64,000 bases of DNA, taken from the NCBI GenBank assembly GCA_011037195.1, contig JAAEAF010000266.1, forward strand, positions 124,001-188,000, read 5' to 3'. Under the pieces are notes generated by a model, which was not told the DNA's origin, made no database searches, and saw only the letters and a list, made by a program, of their open reading frames with translations. This DNA comes from Triatoma infestans (lineage: Eukaryota > Arthropoda > Insecta > Hemiptera > Reduviidae). Positions 53,681-64,000 of this stretch are shown here, one piece after another. Within the stretch, counting starts at the first letter, position 1. Each line of letters opens with the position of its first letter. The translations under genes and the position numbers were made by a program.

Positions 53681-54839
53681 TGAATTCGGGGGGCCTTCTT
53701 GGCTGCCGTGGCCAAAGTCTAAAAAATGATCAAATTTTTCTGCTACTCTTTCGAGGGAGTTTTCTAAGCGAGTAATTCTGTCGTTACATGTTTTGTCAAG
53801 TTCCGAATAATTTTCGGATGGCTCGTCCTGTTGACAGTGGGTCAGTTCATGTGGCGAAATGTAATCTTTAAAACGGAGTCTGCCTGCGGTTCGCATGGAC
53901 ACCGTATTTTGGGAAAAGTGACCGGGCAGTAGTCTGGGTCGATTAAAGGGGTGATCCGGATTGTTTGGATTATTAGGATTGTTCAAAATTTGATCGTTGA
54001 GGTTGTTGCAGTTGTGGCTGCGGTCTTTGTCGGTAAAGAGAAGTTTGAGGTGTCTGTTCTATAGGCCTGGGATTATATTCAATTGGTTGGTACTGGTAGT
54101 TAGGGGCTTGAGCCATGGGGACGCGTGGTGCGAAGTGTTGTGGATTCGGTCTGTAAGAGTATTGGGTATTCGGTCTGTAAGGCTGTTGGTATTGGTTGTA
54201 CTGATTTGGTTTTCTAAAGGGTTGGTTGGGTCTTTTAGGACCGTGAGAGGAGCTTAGGGAGGCTATGATGAAGGAACATTTGTTATAAATGATGTTTCGT
54301 ACTTCGTCCAGGGTGCTAGGATCGAAGATCATAATGTGATTACTTAGTGTAGGGGGCAGGCATTTATAGATGTGGAAAATTATTTCCTTGTCAACCCGAG
54401 TTATCAGTTGTTTCAGGGCGTCCGCTGTGAGTCCGTCTAACTTAAGTCTAATATAAACTAAATTGCGTAATTCCTGGATCCTATTGACGAAGTCAATGGG
54501 AGACTCTCTAGCATGCATTTTGGTTTGTAAAATCTCATCCTTAAGTATTTCATAAGATCTAGAGTCAGCGAAACTTTCTTTTAGGTACTTCAATAAATTT
54601 AGTAGGTGGTCTACGTTATGCGAAAGAAGTATGTTCCTAGCGGGCCCTAGTAATCTACTTTTAACTTTTATAAAAAGAATATTATGATTGTAATCTCTTT
54701 CGATTATGTTTTCCGAGCAGACTGTGGCGAATGCACTCTCGACAATTTCACAAAAGAAAGCTAGCTCCGAAGGGTTTCCGTCGAAGTAGGGAATGTGGTC
54801 GTAGTCCTCTTTGGATATTTTATAGTTGATTTGGGCCAT
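53675..54839 (-). pseudogene. gag of provirus B, single frameshift
   Basis: ATG 54839 opens 288 aa that match A's Gag through ESPIDFVNRIQELRNLV, then a Gln/Pro/Tyr-rich region with repeated RPN.QY units. It ends early at 53973. The C-terminal 103 aa continue in another frame (53986-53675) with ITRLENSLERVAEKFDHFL. A has no shift at this point, so the break is private to B. No zinc knuckle is seen. Confidence 0.82.
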
Positions 54840-55069
54840 TTCGGGGATGGTTTCTTTAGGAATGATTAATTTAGAAGGTTTAAGGACAGATGAGCTACTT
54901 ACAGGTTTTAAGCGTGCTTGTTGACTCGCCAGCTTGCTGTTCTTCAGTCGTCTGAGGATGGTCCTGGTTCCTGTGGGTTGAGTACTGCGAACAAGCCACT
55001 GATGTGGGAGCTTCTAGTCTTCTTTGGATGTGAGACAAATGGTCGCACTATGAGACTTAAGCCTTCGCA

Positions 55070-55089
55070 GTCCCTGTTCGCGGGCGCCA
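55070..55089 (-). promoter_or_regulatory. Primer-binding site of provirus B
   Basis: Identical to the tRNA-Lys-type site of A, with the same two extra bases after TGGCGCCC. Confidence 0.7.
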
Positions 55090-55328
55090 GTTATGTTTCA
55101 AGAACCCGGACTAGCCTTTTTAAAAAGATTTATTTGGCATGAAGTTACAATAATAGTTTAACACAATACACAAGTTACTATAATGCACAGAATATATATA
55201 AGAACTTAGATGCGAACAGTGCAGTGGCGAGCTGAGGACTGACTGCCTGCTGGCCGGTGGGGGTATTTATATCCTGTAGGCTGCTGCTGACGTAGCACTG
55301 GTAATTTTCCTATAGATGTGTCATAACT
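55089..55328 (-). repeat. 5' LTR of provirus B
   Basis: 240 bp with AGTTATG/CATAACT ends. It differs from A's right LTR at two positions by my count. Confidence 0.9.
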
Positions 55329-55430
55329 TCGATATTCACAGGAGATTAATATTATGATCGATATTAACAGGAGGTTCATATTATGATCAATATTTACAGG
55401 CGGTTAATATTATGGTCCGATATACCTTGC
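55329..55430 (+). repeat. 29-bp minisatellite, right of provirus B
   Basis: Continues the array at 48063-48137 after the TCGA duplication. About 3.5 units. Confidence 0.85.
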
Positions 55431-55712
55431 AAATTTCACGTTTGTGAATTCACTAGTAATATGGGATGAAGTTTTATTAAATAATGAGGTGTATAAAAAA
55501 AGAAGATCGTTTTTCCAACTAAAGAAGTTGCATGGACCTTAAACCCCAATCCACATATGTCTTACGTTTATAAACACGATATTATTTTAATCTTTAGAAG
55601 AATGTGTCTATGCATATTGTGTCCCCTTCTATAGTCAAATAATTGTGAGCTTTTTTAGAAAACCATGACTGTGTCTTATCATACGTAAGTAATTTTACGT
55701 CACTACTGGAAT

Positions 55713-56537
55713 AAAACAGTGTACTGATACTAAGCTGAGCGTGCACTATGTGAAATCGAAGGGGAAGATATCCTTGTAATGGTGATACGACCTTAGAAAG
55801 GAAGACAGGATCAAAGCAGACAACACCAGTGACGTTGATCAGGCTTTGTAAGCTATCGAGTCAAATCCAACCATAAATCTCGTGCACTTGCAGCAGAACG
55901 GGCAGTGTCTAAAGACACCGTTCGCCGCCATCTCATACTATGGGATAGGCAAAAAGGAGATGTAGGATAGTGCTGCATGAACTTACACTTCAACAGGGCT
56001 GCCAGGATTTCTAGAGAAATCCTGCGACAAGTAGCCAATGGTTGGATTACGGTCATAATGTATTTGCGGTTGGAACAAAAGGGCAATTTGAGAAAAAGTC
56101 AGTGTTTTGCATTTTCTAGATCTATGAAGGCGCAATTCATCACGAATTCGTCCCGGTAGAGTTTGCATGAATTCCCACCTTTATTGTCAACAACTAGATA
56201 GAATAAACTCAAAAATGGCCAGCGTTATCCAACTATGGTCAATCGCAAACAAGTTTTGTTCCAGCAAGATAAAGCTGGGCCTACACACCTCATGCTTTAC
56301 AGACCTCTCGTCAAACGAAAGAAAAAATGTTGGAACTTGATGGCATTAAGTTTCTTTTACATCCACTCTATAGTCCAGTCTTAATTCCATCCAACTATCA
56401 TTTGTTTCGGTCCATGGCACACTTTCTTTGCGGGAGAACATTTAATAACTTCATCGACATTGAAAGTGGAGTGCAGGAATTTTTTGATTCTAAACACCAA
56501 GGAACCTTCTGCTGCCAGAAACATGAGTTACATCAGT
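55713..56537 (+). pseudogene. Mariner-type transposase pseudogene (copy next to B)
   Basis: Carries the same motifs and same lesions as 40270-41096: the helix-turn-helix LAAERAVSKDTVRRHL, QQDKAGPTH and SPVLIPSNYHLF. Beyond 56537 it continues with unrelated AT-rich sequence instead of the 46-nt repeat. Only a few point differences separate the copies, supporting duplication together with the provirus half. Confidence 0.8.
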
Positions 56538-56685
56538 CAATCACAATTGACTTTATTGTAAACGTTAAAAAAAAATTCATTAAAGATAATAAAAAATTGA
56601 TTTTTTATTGAAAAACGGTGATTTTTTTTTTTGTGCACCCCATTAAATATAAAGCGGAAAAAACCTGGTATGAAACACTCACACG

Positions 56686-57528
56686 ACTTTCTCTCACTGC
56701 TGTCAATACAATTATATATCAAATGAAACATTTTCTTTAAACTTCAGAAGTTTACCTAAATATAAATATAAACGTAGTGGTGGTGGGGGGCTAGCACCTA
56801 TCCAGCCAGGTAGGTAATATAAAAATGATGAGACTAGCGTCCAGAAGAAAGCGCTAATAACATTGCACCATTCACATCTAACATTTAACGTCACAAATAA
56901 CAAAGAAAAAAACGTCACAAATTACCTCAAATCAATTTTTTCATAAAAATTCTTAAAATAAAAGATCTTTGCATTTATCATTCCAAATTTAAGGAAAATC
57001 AATATCGTTTTCGAAAAACCTAGTGCGTAAACTCGCACTTGCGGTTAACTGATTTTTTCAAATTTGGAATCTTACCAATGCTGTATGATGGTAGAACCAA
57101 TATAGATGATAAAACCGTACATTGTACTGTAAAGGAAAGCTTAACACTATGTTCACCCGGCACCTCGAAAACATCAATTCTGCCGAGAAAATGTTTCCAA
57201 TAAAAGTGTAGGGTATTTTAAGTGTAGATAGTGTAACAAGTTTAAAGAAAGTCGTAGAAACAATTTTCGAAAAAATCGCAAAAAACTGGCAAAAAAAACC
57301 GTTCCGTTTAATGGATTTTGCCTGAAACTTTGCGGTAGTAATACCTAAACAGAATACCAGGTTTGTAGTTCCAGCGATTTTTCATTTTTGAAATATTCTG
57401 TTCATGCTCAGCTAAAAACATTTTTTTCGTACTCAGGGCACCTAAAATAATGTATTTTTGCTGAAAACTCGAATATCTAAAATTTGACACGATTCCATTA
57501 CTTCCTCTTATAAGGACTAAGAGAAAGT
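56686..57528. repeat. MITE-like repeat, copy 2
   Basis: Ends ACTTTCTCTCACTGC and AGGACTAAGAGAAAGT are degenerate versions of copy 1's 15-bp ends. The flank TGAAACACTCACAC and the interior AAAATTTGACACGATT..ATTACTTCCTCTTA also match. Confidence 0.65.
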
Positions 57529-58079
57529 ACAAAAGCTATATCTGCAGAGAATCTGGAATAGCAGGTGCGCCTTATGGCAAAACATAACTATATTTAGCTC
57601 AGCACTAAATTGTTTGATGAAGTACCGTTAAATAAATGAAGCTTAACAGTGAATAGCAGGCAAGATCGCTTCTACAAGTATACATCTGGTGGTGCATAGT
57701 ATGTAAGTTAGATAAGTGCATGCTTTGGAACGTTTTACCTTTTCCCTTAGTAGCAGCCATAGTTTCCATTGGTGCATTTATAGTGTACATTTTGCAGCCA
57801 ACACGAGTCTGTATATGTTTGTACATTCGTCAGGTTTTCATTAGTAATCAGACTGTGTAAACTAGTATATTATGCTCAGGACTTAATCCGAAGTTGAGCT
57901 TAACCCCAGTCTATGTTAGTTCTCTAGTTTGTTCATATATTTCATCCTTTGCACAGCTCGCTCTGCTGAACATTTTAGGGAATCAGCTGTGATTTTTATG
58001 TCGTTTCTATTTATTTTATCTCTTATTAATGTGAGAGGCAAGTATATGATCGTGTCAAATTTTAGAAAATGGCTTCATC
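57529..58079. other. Unassigned stretch before the BEL element
   Basis: No gene recognised. Composition changes sharply from AT-rich to GC-rich at about 58080, where the LTR begins. Confidence 0.5.
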
Positions 58080-58756
58080 TGTAGTACCCATTTTGGAATA
58101 AACACTTAGTCGCGGCACCTTTAAGAGATTAACTTGGCTCGCTATTTCTAAATTGTTACTTCATCGCCCGCATATTTCCCACGCCGTCCCGCCTTTTACC
58201 TCTCTCTCTTGGTAGTGGGATTGGCGGCGCCTTTTATCTCTCCTGGCGCCTTACGTTTATTTTCCCACACTCTTAAACCGTTCTCTTTCTATAAAAATTT
58301 CTTCACTTGTCGTCTATATCTCGCCTGAGCCACAGTGTTTGCGCCATTCTTACTTTTTCTATTACGTTTGTTTCAATTAAATACGTCTAGTTCGCGCTCG
58401 AGAATTTAGCATACAAGCTAGTGTTCTCTTTCGCCTGTATCAATTATATATGCCTTGTTCGCGCCAGTGTATTGACGATATACACGTCTGCACTCGTCCG
58501 CGTATCGAGTATACGCTTCACTTCTTCACCTGAATTCGCCAGCGGATCCGTCGACACTCATCATCACCTGAAGAACCTCTACTCCAGCTATTCTGCGTCA
58601 ACCATCGAAAACACTTTCTTCAATCTCTCTAACTGATCCGCATTCACACACATTCTCCCCACCACTACACAACAGCATTAACACATCATCATTTTCTTTA
58701 CATACCTCTGCCTCCTAATCGCCCGCTTCGCCTTAAACCACCTCACATCTACTACA
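58080..58756 (+). repeat. 5' LTR of the BEL/Pao element
   Basis: About 677 bp starting TGTAGTA and ending TACTACA (perfect 7-bp inverted ends). CTATAAAAA at 58289-58297 is a TATA-like box. The second LTR is not in the window, so the boundary rests on the inverted ends and the composition change. Confidence 0.7.
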
Positions 58757-58897
58757 AAGGTGGGTGCCATTTTCACTAATATTATTATTCTATTTACTTT
58801 TATTGTTCACCTTCTGGTCTTGTGGTATCTGCCGCCCAGACATTTTGGTCCTCCGGGCCAGATCAGTACCGGTTTCTTTGATTGTTTGTCGCCTATC

Positions 58898-60130
58898 ATG
58901 GCCCCAAAAAAGCGTCTCCCATCCGGGACGCCTCCTATTTCAGCAGCTGCCTTCGAACGCCAAACTCGAGCTAAGGCGTTTTTCCTCAGTCAGATTGATG
59001 AAATAAAAGTATTACGAAAGGAAAACGCCATCACGCCCGAGTTCGCACTTGTCCGCCAAGACCTCTTGGCAAAGGAATTCCAGTCTTTCCTCCAGGTTGT
59101 TGACCCGCTTAATCATGCGGATAAGCTTCCAGATGGCCTCTCCGAAGAGGCTTTCGAGGATAGATGCCAACAGATTCGCCTTATTTATTTCCGCATCCAG
59201 CAAATCCTCGGCAAGGCCCGTCCTCAGGTACCAACCGTGCCTGTTTCCGCCGGCACCGTTTCCTCCAACCCTCTTCCTTGCCCGCGCCTTCTCGCCATCC
59301 CCATTCCCACCATTTCCGGCGACATCTGTGCCTGGGGTGCATTCAGGGATTTGTTCAAATCCCTAGTTATAGACCAGTCCTCTCTGTCTGTCGGAGCGAC
59401 TCCACTATTTATTTGGATCCTTGAACGGCCCGGCCAGAGCCATCATCGCCAACATCCCAGCGGAGGAGGGACAGTTTCCTCACGCATGAGGCGTCCTCTG
59501 CAGGACCTATGATAACCGCCGGCGATTTGCCGAAACACTCCTGTCCAGGTTGTTGGAAACCCCCTCGCATGGTGCTCGGTTGTCCGCCGAATATATCAAA
59601 CGGCTCTTGGCCGGTCCGGTCGAGGCTGGTGAAGCCTTGCTCAAAGTTGTCGCGCCGGACCTGGCGTCATTTCTAGTTTTTTCCTTACTCGCCAGACATT
59701 TAGACCCTCCAAGCCTTTGAAGAAGGAGGCCTTTGAGAGGCACATTGACTGGGAATTCCCGACGGTGTCCCAGCTCAAGGGATTTTTGCTACAACAACTT
59801 CACGCCTTACAGCTCTCTCCATCGCCATCTGCCGTTCGCTCTCCCGCGCCTCCTTCTCGTTCCTCACCACCCCGACGGCTCTCACCCTCAACGTCGTCTT
59901 ACCCCACCGCGTCACGCCACACGTCTCCGGTCATCTCCTCTCGAGGCTCCCCCACTCCCGCTTCTTCTTACCGAAAATCTCCCCCTCCTTCCGAATGTAG
60001 TTATTGCCGCCGACCTGACCATACTATCCGCCAGTGCAAGGATTTCAAAGCCATGCCAGTTACTTCGCGGCGGAACTTCGTGGTCGAAAATCGTATCCGG
60101 CAGCCATCTTCACGATCACTGTCGCTCCGA
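58898..60130 (+). pseudogene. BEL/Pao gag with CCHC zinc knuckle, frameshifted
   Basis: ATG 58898 (MAPKKRLPSG) is preferred over an upstream GTG at 58760. The frame has a helical N-terminus, then IPIPTISGDICAWGAFRDLFKSLVIDQSSLS, the Gag core. A shift near 59395 moves to a frame with GPARAIIANIPAEEG, a later shift to RHIDWEFPTVSQLKGFLLQQL (59740-59810), then a Ser/Pro-rich linker and CSYCRRPDHTIRQC (CX2CX4HX4C, about 59996-60040). The knuckle would bind genomic RNA. Confidence 0.8.
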
Positions 60131-60479
60131 GCACTCATACCATATGTGCCACCGTCGCCACGATACCATCTTGCATCTGACGTCTCAGCGTGCGCAGCCT
60201 CCAAACCCATCCTCGCACCAGTCATCCACCAGCCCTCGATCATCGCCTCCCCCTTCGCCGCCTCCTTCTCACCCGGAACCTGAACGTGCCGTTTCTCCCC
60301 TGCCTGCCCGGTGGGCTGACTGTCCGTCGCTCCCGCCTCTCATTGAACCCCAGAGTCGCCAATCTTCTCCCCCCACTCGCGGACGCGTTCGCGCTAGGCG
60401 TCGCTCCGACTTGCCTACCTCGGGATGTTGACGGTCGCTCTCCCTGAACGCCGCAATCCGCTCGTCTTCACCCACCATA

Positions 60480-61000
60480 CTTATGCCCACTGCACGCCAT
60501 CGTTTAGAGCACCCGCCTTATTATGTCATCGCCCGCACCCTTATTGATTCCGGGAGTCACGTGACAATCATTACCCGCGCCTGCGCTCAGCGCCTTCATC
60601 TACCACTCCAGTCGGCCGAATCCAACATATACACTCTGGGCTCCAACGCTTCCACCCGCTCGCATTACCGCGCCACCGTGTTCATTTGGCATCGCGGTGA
60701 CCCTCCGTCTCTCCATCCCAGTGCTGGTGTTGGACAGCATCAGTCCCCCTACACCCTGCAGGGCCCTACCGGACAACTGGGCACGTCTTGCCCACGTCCG
60801 GTTGGCTAATAGTAGGTTTAATAAACCTGGTAGTATCGACATTCTTCTCGGGAATGATGTCCTTCCCCATCTTTTCCTTCCGGGCACTCTGCCGCCCACC
60901 TTGCGCACCCCGGCTGCTTTTCACACCACTCTCGGCTGGGTCCTTTACGGACCTTATCGTTCTCTTCCGCAACCGAAACGAGTGCGATTTACCGCTTCCA
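60480..61000 (+). pseudogene. BEL/Pao aspartic protease, broken
   Basis: ARTLIDSGSHVTIITRACAQ carries the D-S-G active site used by BEL/Pao proteases (60530-60590). A shift follows. Then SIDILLGNDVLPHL and AAFHTTLGWVLYGP (60834-60950) match the second protease block and the T.LGWV..G motif typical of the family. Confidence 0.8.
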
Positions 61001-61149
61001 CCCGCGACAATGAGTGCCCCCGCTCTCGCGCTTCACCTCCAGTGGACACGCCAACCTCTTCTGATTGTCCGTCGGAAGATTCCACCGTCTCGCTTTCGGC
61101 CGTCCCGGAGACACCCGCTTCAATCGCCCTTTCTCCGTGCATCTTGCCC

Positions 61150-61931
61150 CCCTGCCCCTCTCAAGGTGAAGAGGAAGACCTAAATCAGATCGTCCGCCGC
61201 TTCTGGGAGGTCGATAGAGTACCCGAAAATCTACCTCTGACCACCGAACGCGCCTGTGAGAGCATTTACTAGCGCTCTGTTCAGCCTGCGCCAATGGATG
61301 TTACATAGTCTCTCTTCCCCTTATTGATGTCAATCTCGGGGTCTCCGTCGCCGTCGCCACCCGCCAGTTCCTCCGGTTGGAAAAGCGCCTTAATCAAAAC
61401 CCCGCCTTACGCGACGCATATGTCGCCTTCATGCGCGAATATATGGACAGCGGCCATATGGAAGTCGTGCGTTCCGATGAAGCGCCGCCCTCCTACACGC
61501 CTTACTATATCCCGCACCATGCGGTTCATCGCCCAGACGACCCGCCTACTAAGTTGCGGGTCGTGTTCAACGCCTCCTGCACCTCCTCTAACGGCCGGTC
61601 CCTGAATGACCTCTTACTCACAGGTCCCAAACTTCAGGCTGATAACGCCACACTCCTCCTACGTTTTCGTCTTCACGCCTTTGTCTTCACCGCCGACATT
61701 CGCCAAATGTACCGCCAAATCCTTGTCGCCCTAAATCATCAGGATTTCCAGCGCATCATCTGGCGATTCTCGGATCAAGACCCCATTTTATCCTTCCGCC
61801 TAAACACGGTCACCTACGGGGTATCCTCCACGCCCTATCTTACCCTGCGAACTCTCCGCCAGTTGGCCACTGAAGAAGGGGACAAGTACCCTCACGCTCA
61901 AGCCACCCTCCTTAACGAGGTTTACGTCGAC
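61150..61931 (+). pseudogene. BEL/Pao reverse transcriptase N-terminal half, truncated at YVDD
   Basis: The linker EEEDLNQIVRRFWEVDRVPENL (61163-61230) is followed after a break by the frame from 61377: YYIPHHAVHRPDDPPTKLRVVFNAS (the R-V-V-F-D/N-A-S motif), SLNDLLLTGPKL, FVFTADIRQMYRQI (catalytic Asp), FQRIIWR, TYGVSSTPYLTLRTL and LLNEVYVD, where element sequence ends. The second catalytic Asp of YVDD is replaced by LTR sequence. Confidence 0.85.
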
Positions 61932-62137
61932 ATTTATAAAACAGAAACCACGAACTTCCCAAAAAAAACTTTATTTCAAAATAATACAAACTTAATTAAC
62001 TATAGACATAAAGTAGCAACTGTTTAAATGTAACTGGTTCTAATTCTCTCCTTGCATTGATTTTAATACTCTTATATATAGAACTGATAATCTTTAACAG
62101 TGCAGGTGTGCATTCCTAGATAATGCGGCCTGTAACT
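61932..62137 (-). repeat. 3' LTR of provirus C
   Basis: The inner edge is clear: plus strand ...CTGTAACT at 62137 abuts the polypurine complement CCTCCCTCCCTAAG (62138-62151). The outer edge is placed at 61932, where BEL coding sequence stops. It starts ATTTATAAAAC rather than AGTTA. The 4 bp before it (CGAC) would be the target duplication, whose partner is outside the window. Confidence 0.65.
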
Positions 62138-62150
62138 CCTCCCTCCCTAA

Positions 62151-63660
62151 GTTGGAGCCGTCCTCGGCGAGGGTTTCAGCGAGGGGGATGATGGTCTCTC
62201 GGTGGCTGGTGTATTGGTTCCAGTTTCGTGTACTTTTGGTTTTTTGTGAAGTTTGTATTTAATAAGACAATATAATATGATTACTATTACTAATACTCCT
62301 ATGATTGAATACAAAGATATAATATGAATATTATTGTTAGTTACATCCTTAAATATTTCTAAAGGCTTAATTTTAACATTTAAATGGTGAAGTTTTTCAA
62401 ATGATACATTAAAATTAGTGGGATTATTTACATGCGTATTCTCTATATTAATAATATTTGTCTCCCAATATACATAGTGTCAAAACACATTATAAATAAA
62501 TTCATTTTGATCTAATTTTAACAAGTAGCATTGTTTGGAATATACTGTTACATTAGTTATATTGTTAATATTTATGACCAAATCCTTATATTTGTATAAC
62601 AAGTATTTATTAATAATTGGTATATACTTTACAAAGGGTTCTGGTTCATTTAAAGTTATTGTTTCACATTCATGTCTTTCATTTTTTATTAAGTTCTCAA
62701 CACATTTATTGTTTTTTATTGGTTGAATGTTTCTACAATATTGATTAGATTTAATGACGGTACAATTATCACTTGAATACATGTCTGAGCACCATTTGCG
62801 TATATACATAAACTGTTACAATATTATTTTTTCCTTTGCTGGATGAGATAGGAAAAATATGGTTTCATAGGAGGGTGATCTTAAAGGGATCTCAAAATGT
62901 AAGAAACATAATTATCATGTAGTGCACATTTCACAGATACTAATTGCCATAATATTTCGGGATCATTGCTAATAAACTGGACCTTTGTTTGATTTATGAT
63001 TTTTATAATTTCTTGGTTAGTAATTACACTGGAGTGTATAATACCTAATTTACAAAATTCTATACTGTCATCAATATCACTGATTTTGTTGGTTAATAAC
63101 TGCAGTGTGCTGAGGAGGAAATTATATTGCTGTGATAACTCTAGTGCTTTTGATTCATTAGAGATTATGGTCAGATAATCTTTTAATTTATTATTGTTGT
63201 TTTGAATTATTTCAACGTCTTTGTTAAATTTTCTAATGAGTTCCGTGTTTACCGAGAGTTGGTTTTCCACGTTATGTTCTAGAGTGTATTCGTTTTTTTG
63301 TAGTTGCTGTATTATTTGATCTATTTAGCTTTGTCGTCTGCGTCCATGTTCCCTGTAATCCATGATATGGCTGTCCCTAATCCGTTGATTAGTCCTCGTT
63401 TTTGTCTTCCTAATTTGTTTAAGTAGATGTGGTCTATTTGGGCTCTTGCGTATTCTATATAGGAGTCTATAGTTTTGATGAAAAATGGATCTCTTCTTCT
63501 TGGGTCGATGTTTCTTAGGTTTTGTTCAATTTTTATTATTTCGTTATTGATTTTATTTAGGTTGATGTTATGTATGTATGAGTAAGTTTGATTTATCACT
63601 ATGGACGTTTGTGTTCGGATGGGTATCACTCCTGGGAATTTGGTTAAGTCAAATATTTTG
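62151..63660 (-). pseudogene. env of provirus C (F-type fusion glycoprotein), frameshifted
   Basis: The upstream subunit frame 63629-63321 reads to GRQKR, a furin-type R-Q-K-R, followed by GLINGLGTAISWITGNMDAD, which corresponds to the fusion peptide of A and B. The anchored subunit continues in two other frames: 63270-62881 (coiled region; DDSIEFCKLGIIHSS and QFISNDPEILWQL parallel A and B) and 62809-62480 (Cys-rich CSDMY..DNC, CVEN, PFVKYIPIINKYLLYK). Farther left, 62240-62360 encodes an Ile/Leu/Tyr-rich segment fitting a membrane anchor. At least two frameshifts. Confidence 0.8.
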
Positions 63661-64000
63661 TGTGCTTTGATTAAGGGGACATAGTTGAGCCAGAAGGATC
63701 AGTGTGGTTGCTATTATTATTTTGCTCATTCTGCCCTGAAACAGAGTTGTTCTTAGTTACTTTTCTGGGTCTTTTTGCTTTGTTTGGGTGGATTTTTTTA
63801 TTTTAGACGTAGTGGCTAGTCGGGTTTTGGGATCATAGGATACTGGGAAGTATTTGGGATGGTTTCCTATGTGTAGTGGATTTGATGTAAATGGTGTTTG
63901 GTAATTGTATGTCCTGTTCCCGAGTAGTGTTAAGTTTTTCAGTTCTTTTTTCTTTTTCCTTGTTCAATTTTTCCTTTATTAATTTTTGTACTAGTTCTAG

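Larger units (their letters stand above)
48138..55328 (-). mobile_element. Errantivirus-like provirus B, structurally complete
   Basis: 7.19 kb with 240-bp LTRs (AGTTATG...CATAACT), perfect TCGA target duplications (48134-48137 and 55329-55332), a primer site, a polypurine tract, and gag, pol and env in the order of gypsy-type insect endogenous retroviruses. I count about six differences between its LTRs, so insertion is fairly recent. Frameshifts in gag, protease/RT, integrase and env mean it is not competent, and some are shared with A. Confidence 0.9.
58080..61931 (+). mobile_element. BEL/Pao LTR retrotransposon, 5' part
   Basis: The 5' LTR is followed by gag, zinc knuckle, protease and RT of BEL/Pao type on the plus strand, GC-rich relative to the surroundings. 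It is cut at 61931 within the RT catalytic YVDD motif by the LTR of element C. The RNase H, integrase and 3' LTR should lie beyond the window on the far side of C. Frameshifts in gag and protease make it non-functional even apart from the insertion. Confidence 0.88.
61932..64000 (-). mobile_element. Errantivirus-like provirus C, 3' part, nested in BEL
   Basis: In element orientation the window edge enters at the pol tail (EKLNKEKEKRTEKLNTTRE near 63920-63980, comparable to the A/B integrase tail), then env, polypurine tract and 3' LTR. It belongs to the same broad lineage as A and B but is well diverged and more AT-rich. gag and most of pol lie beyond position 64000. Confidence 0.82.

Noticed and set aside
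1..64000. CRISPR arrays, bacterial operons, tRNA or rRNA genes
   Set aside because: No spaced direct repeats of CRISPR form and no recognisable tRNA or rRNA were seen; tRNA-like stretches are primer-site complements of LTR elements.

Overview
The window looks like a transposon-dense, AT-rich intergenic or intronic stretch of an arthropod (probably insect) nuclear genome. It holds no bacterial-style genes, operons, CRISPR arrays or ribosomal RNA. Almost everything recognisable is a retroelement, a virus-derived element or a DNA transposon, mostly broken. The insect assignment rests on errantivirus-like LTR elements with baculovirus-F-type envelope genes, BEL/Pao, Penelope-like, mariner, hAT and Polinton-like sequences. 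The order cannot be decided by reading.

Layout. 1-1.8 kb: AT-rich DNA with a LINE reverse transcriptase (RT) scrap. 1.79-6.92 kb: a deleted minus-strand LTR element with envelope (element D; LTRs, GTTA target duplication, tRNA-Leu primer site). 7.1-10 kb: scraps of LINEs, BEL gag and an RTE 3' end. 11.8-19.8 kb: Penelope-like remnants (GIY-YIG endonuclease pieces) and short palindromes carrying hammerhead-ribozyme-like motifs. 23.1-24.2 kb: a 1 kb foldback. 25-25.7 kb: tandem repeats. 26.9-27.7 kb: a non-autonomous hAT element with a perfect 8-bp target duplication. 28.7-31.6 kb: a relic of a Polinton/Maverick-like virus-related element (integrase chromodomain, adenain-type protease duplicated as an inverted repeat, double-jelly-roll capsid, and an intact 175-aa ORF of unknown function).

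32.0-39.9 kb (A) and 48.1-55.3 kb (B): two related minus-strand errantivirus-like proviruses in the order gag, protease, RT, RNase H, integrase, env. B is structurally complete, with TCGA target duplications and nearly identical LTRs, but is frameshifted. A is a mosaic: its 5' half plus the flanking minisatellite and mariner pseudogene nearly duplicates B, while its 3' half and 3' LTR are much more diverged. A also carries a 0.76 kb LINE insertion in gag. A 46-nt perfect inverted repeat brackets A and its mariner. Between A and B lies one probable host exon (Cys-loop ligand-gated channel, third membrane segment) amid repeats. 58.1-61.9 kb: a plus-strand BEL/Pao element with its 5' LTR, cut within its RT catalytic motif by a third errantivirus-like element (C), which runs off the window.

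No gene set here acts as a functioning pathway. The genes within each element would cooperate in retrotransposition or virion formation, but every recognisable element gene set carries frameshifts, stops or lost catalytic residues. The open questions are the Polinton-like relic with its intact neighbour ORF, the repeated hammerhead-like palindromes, and the chimeric history of provirus A.
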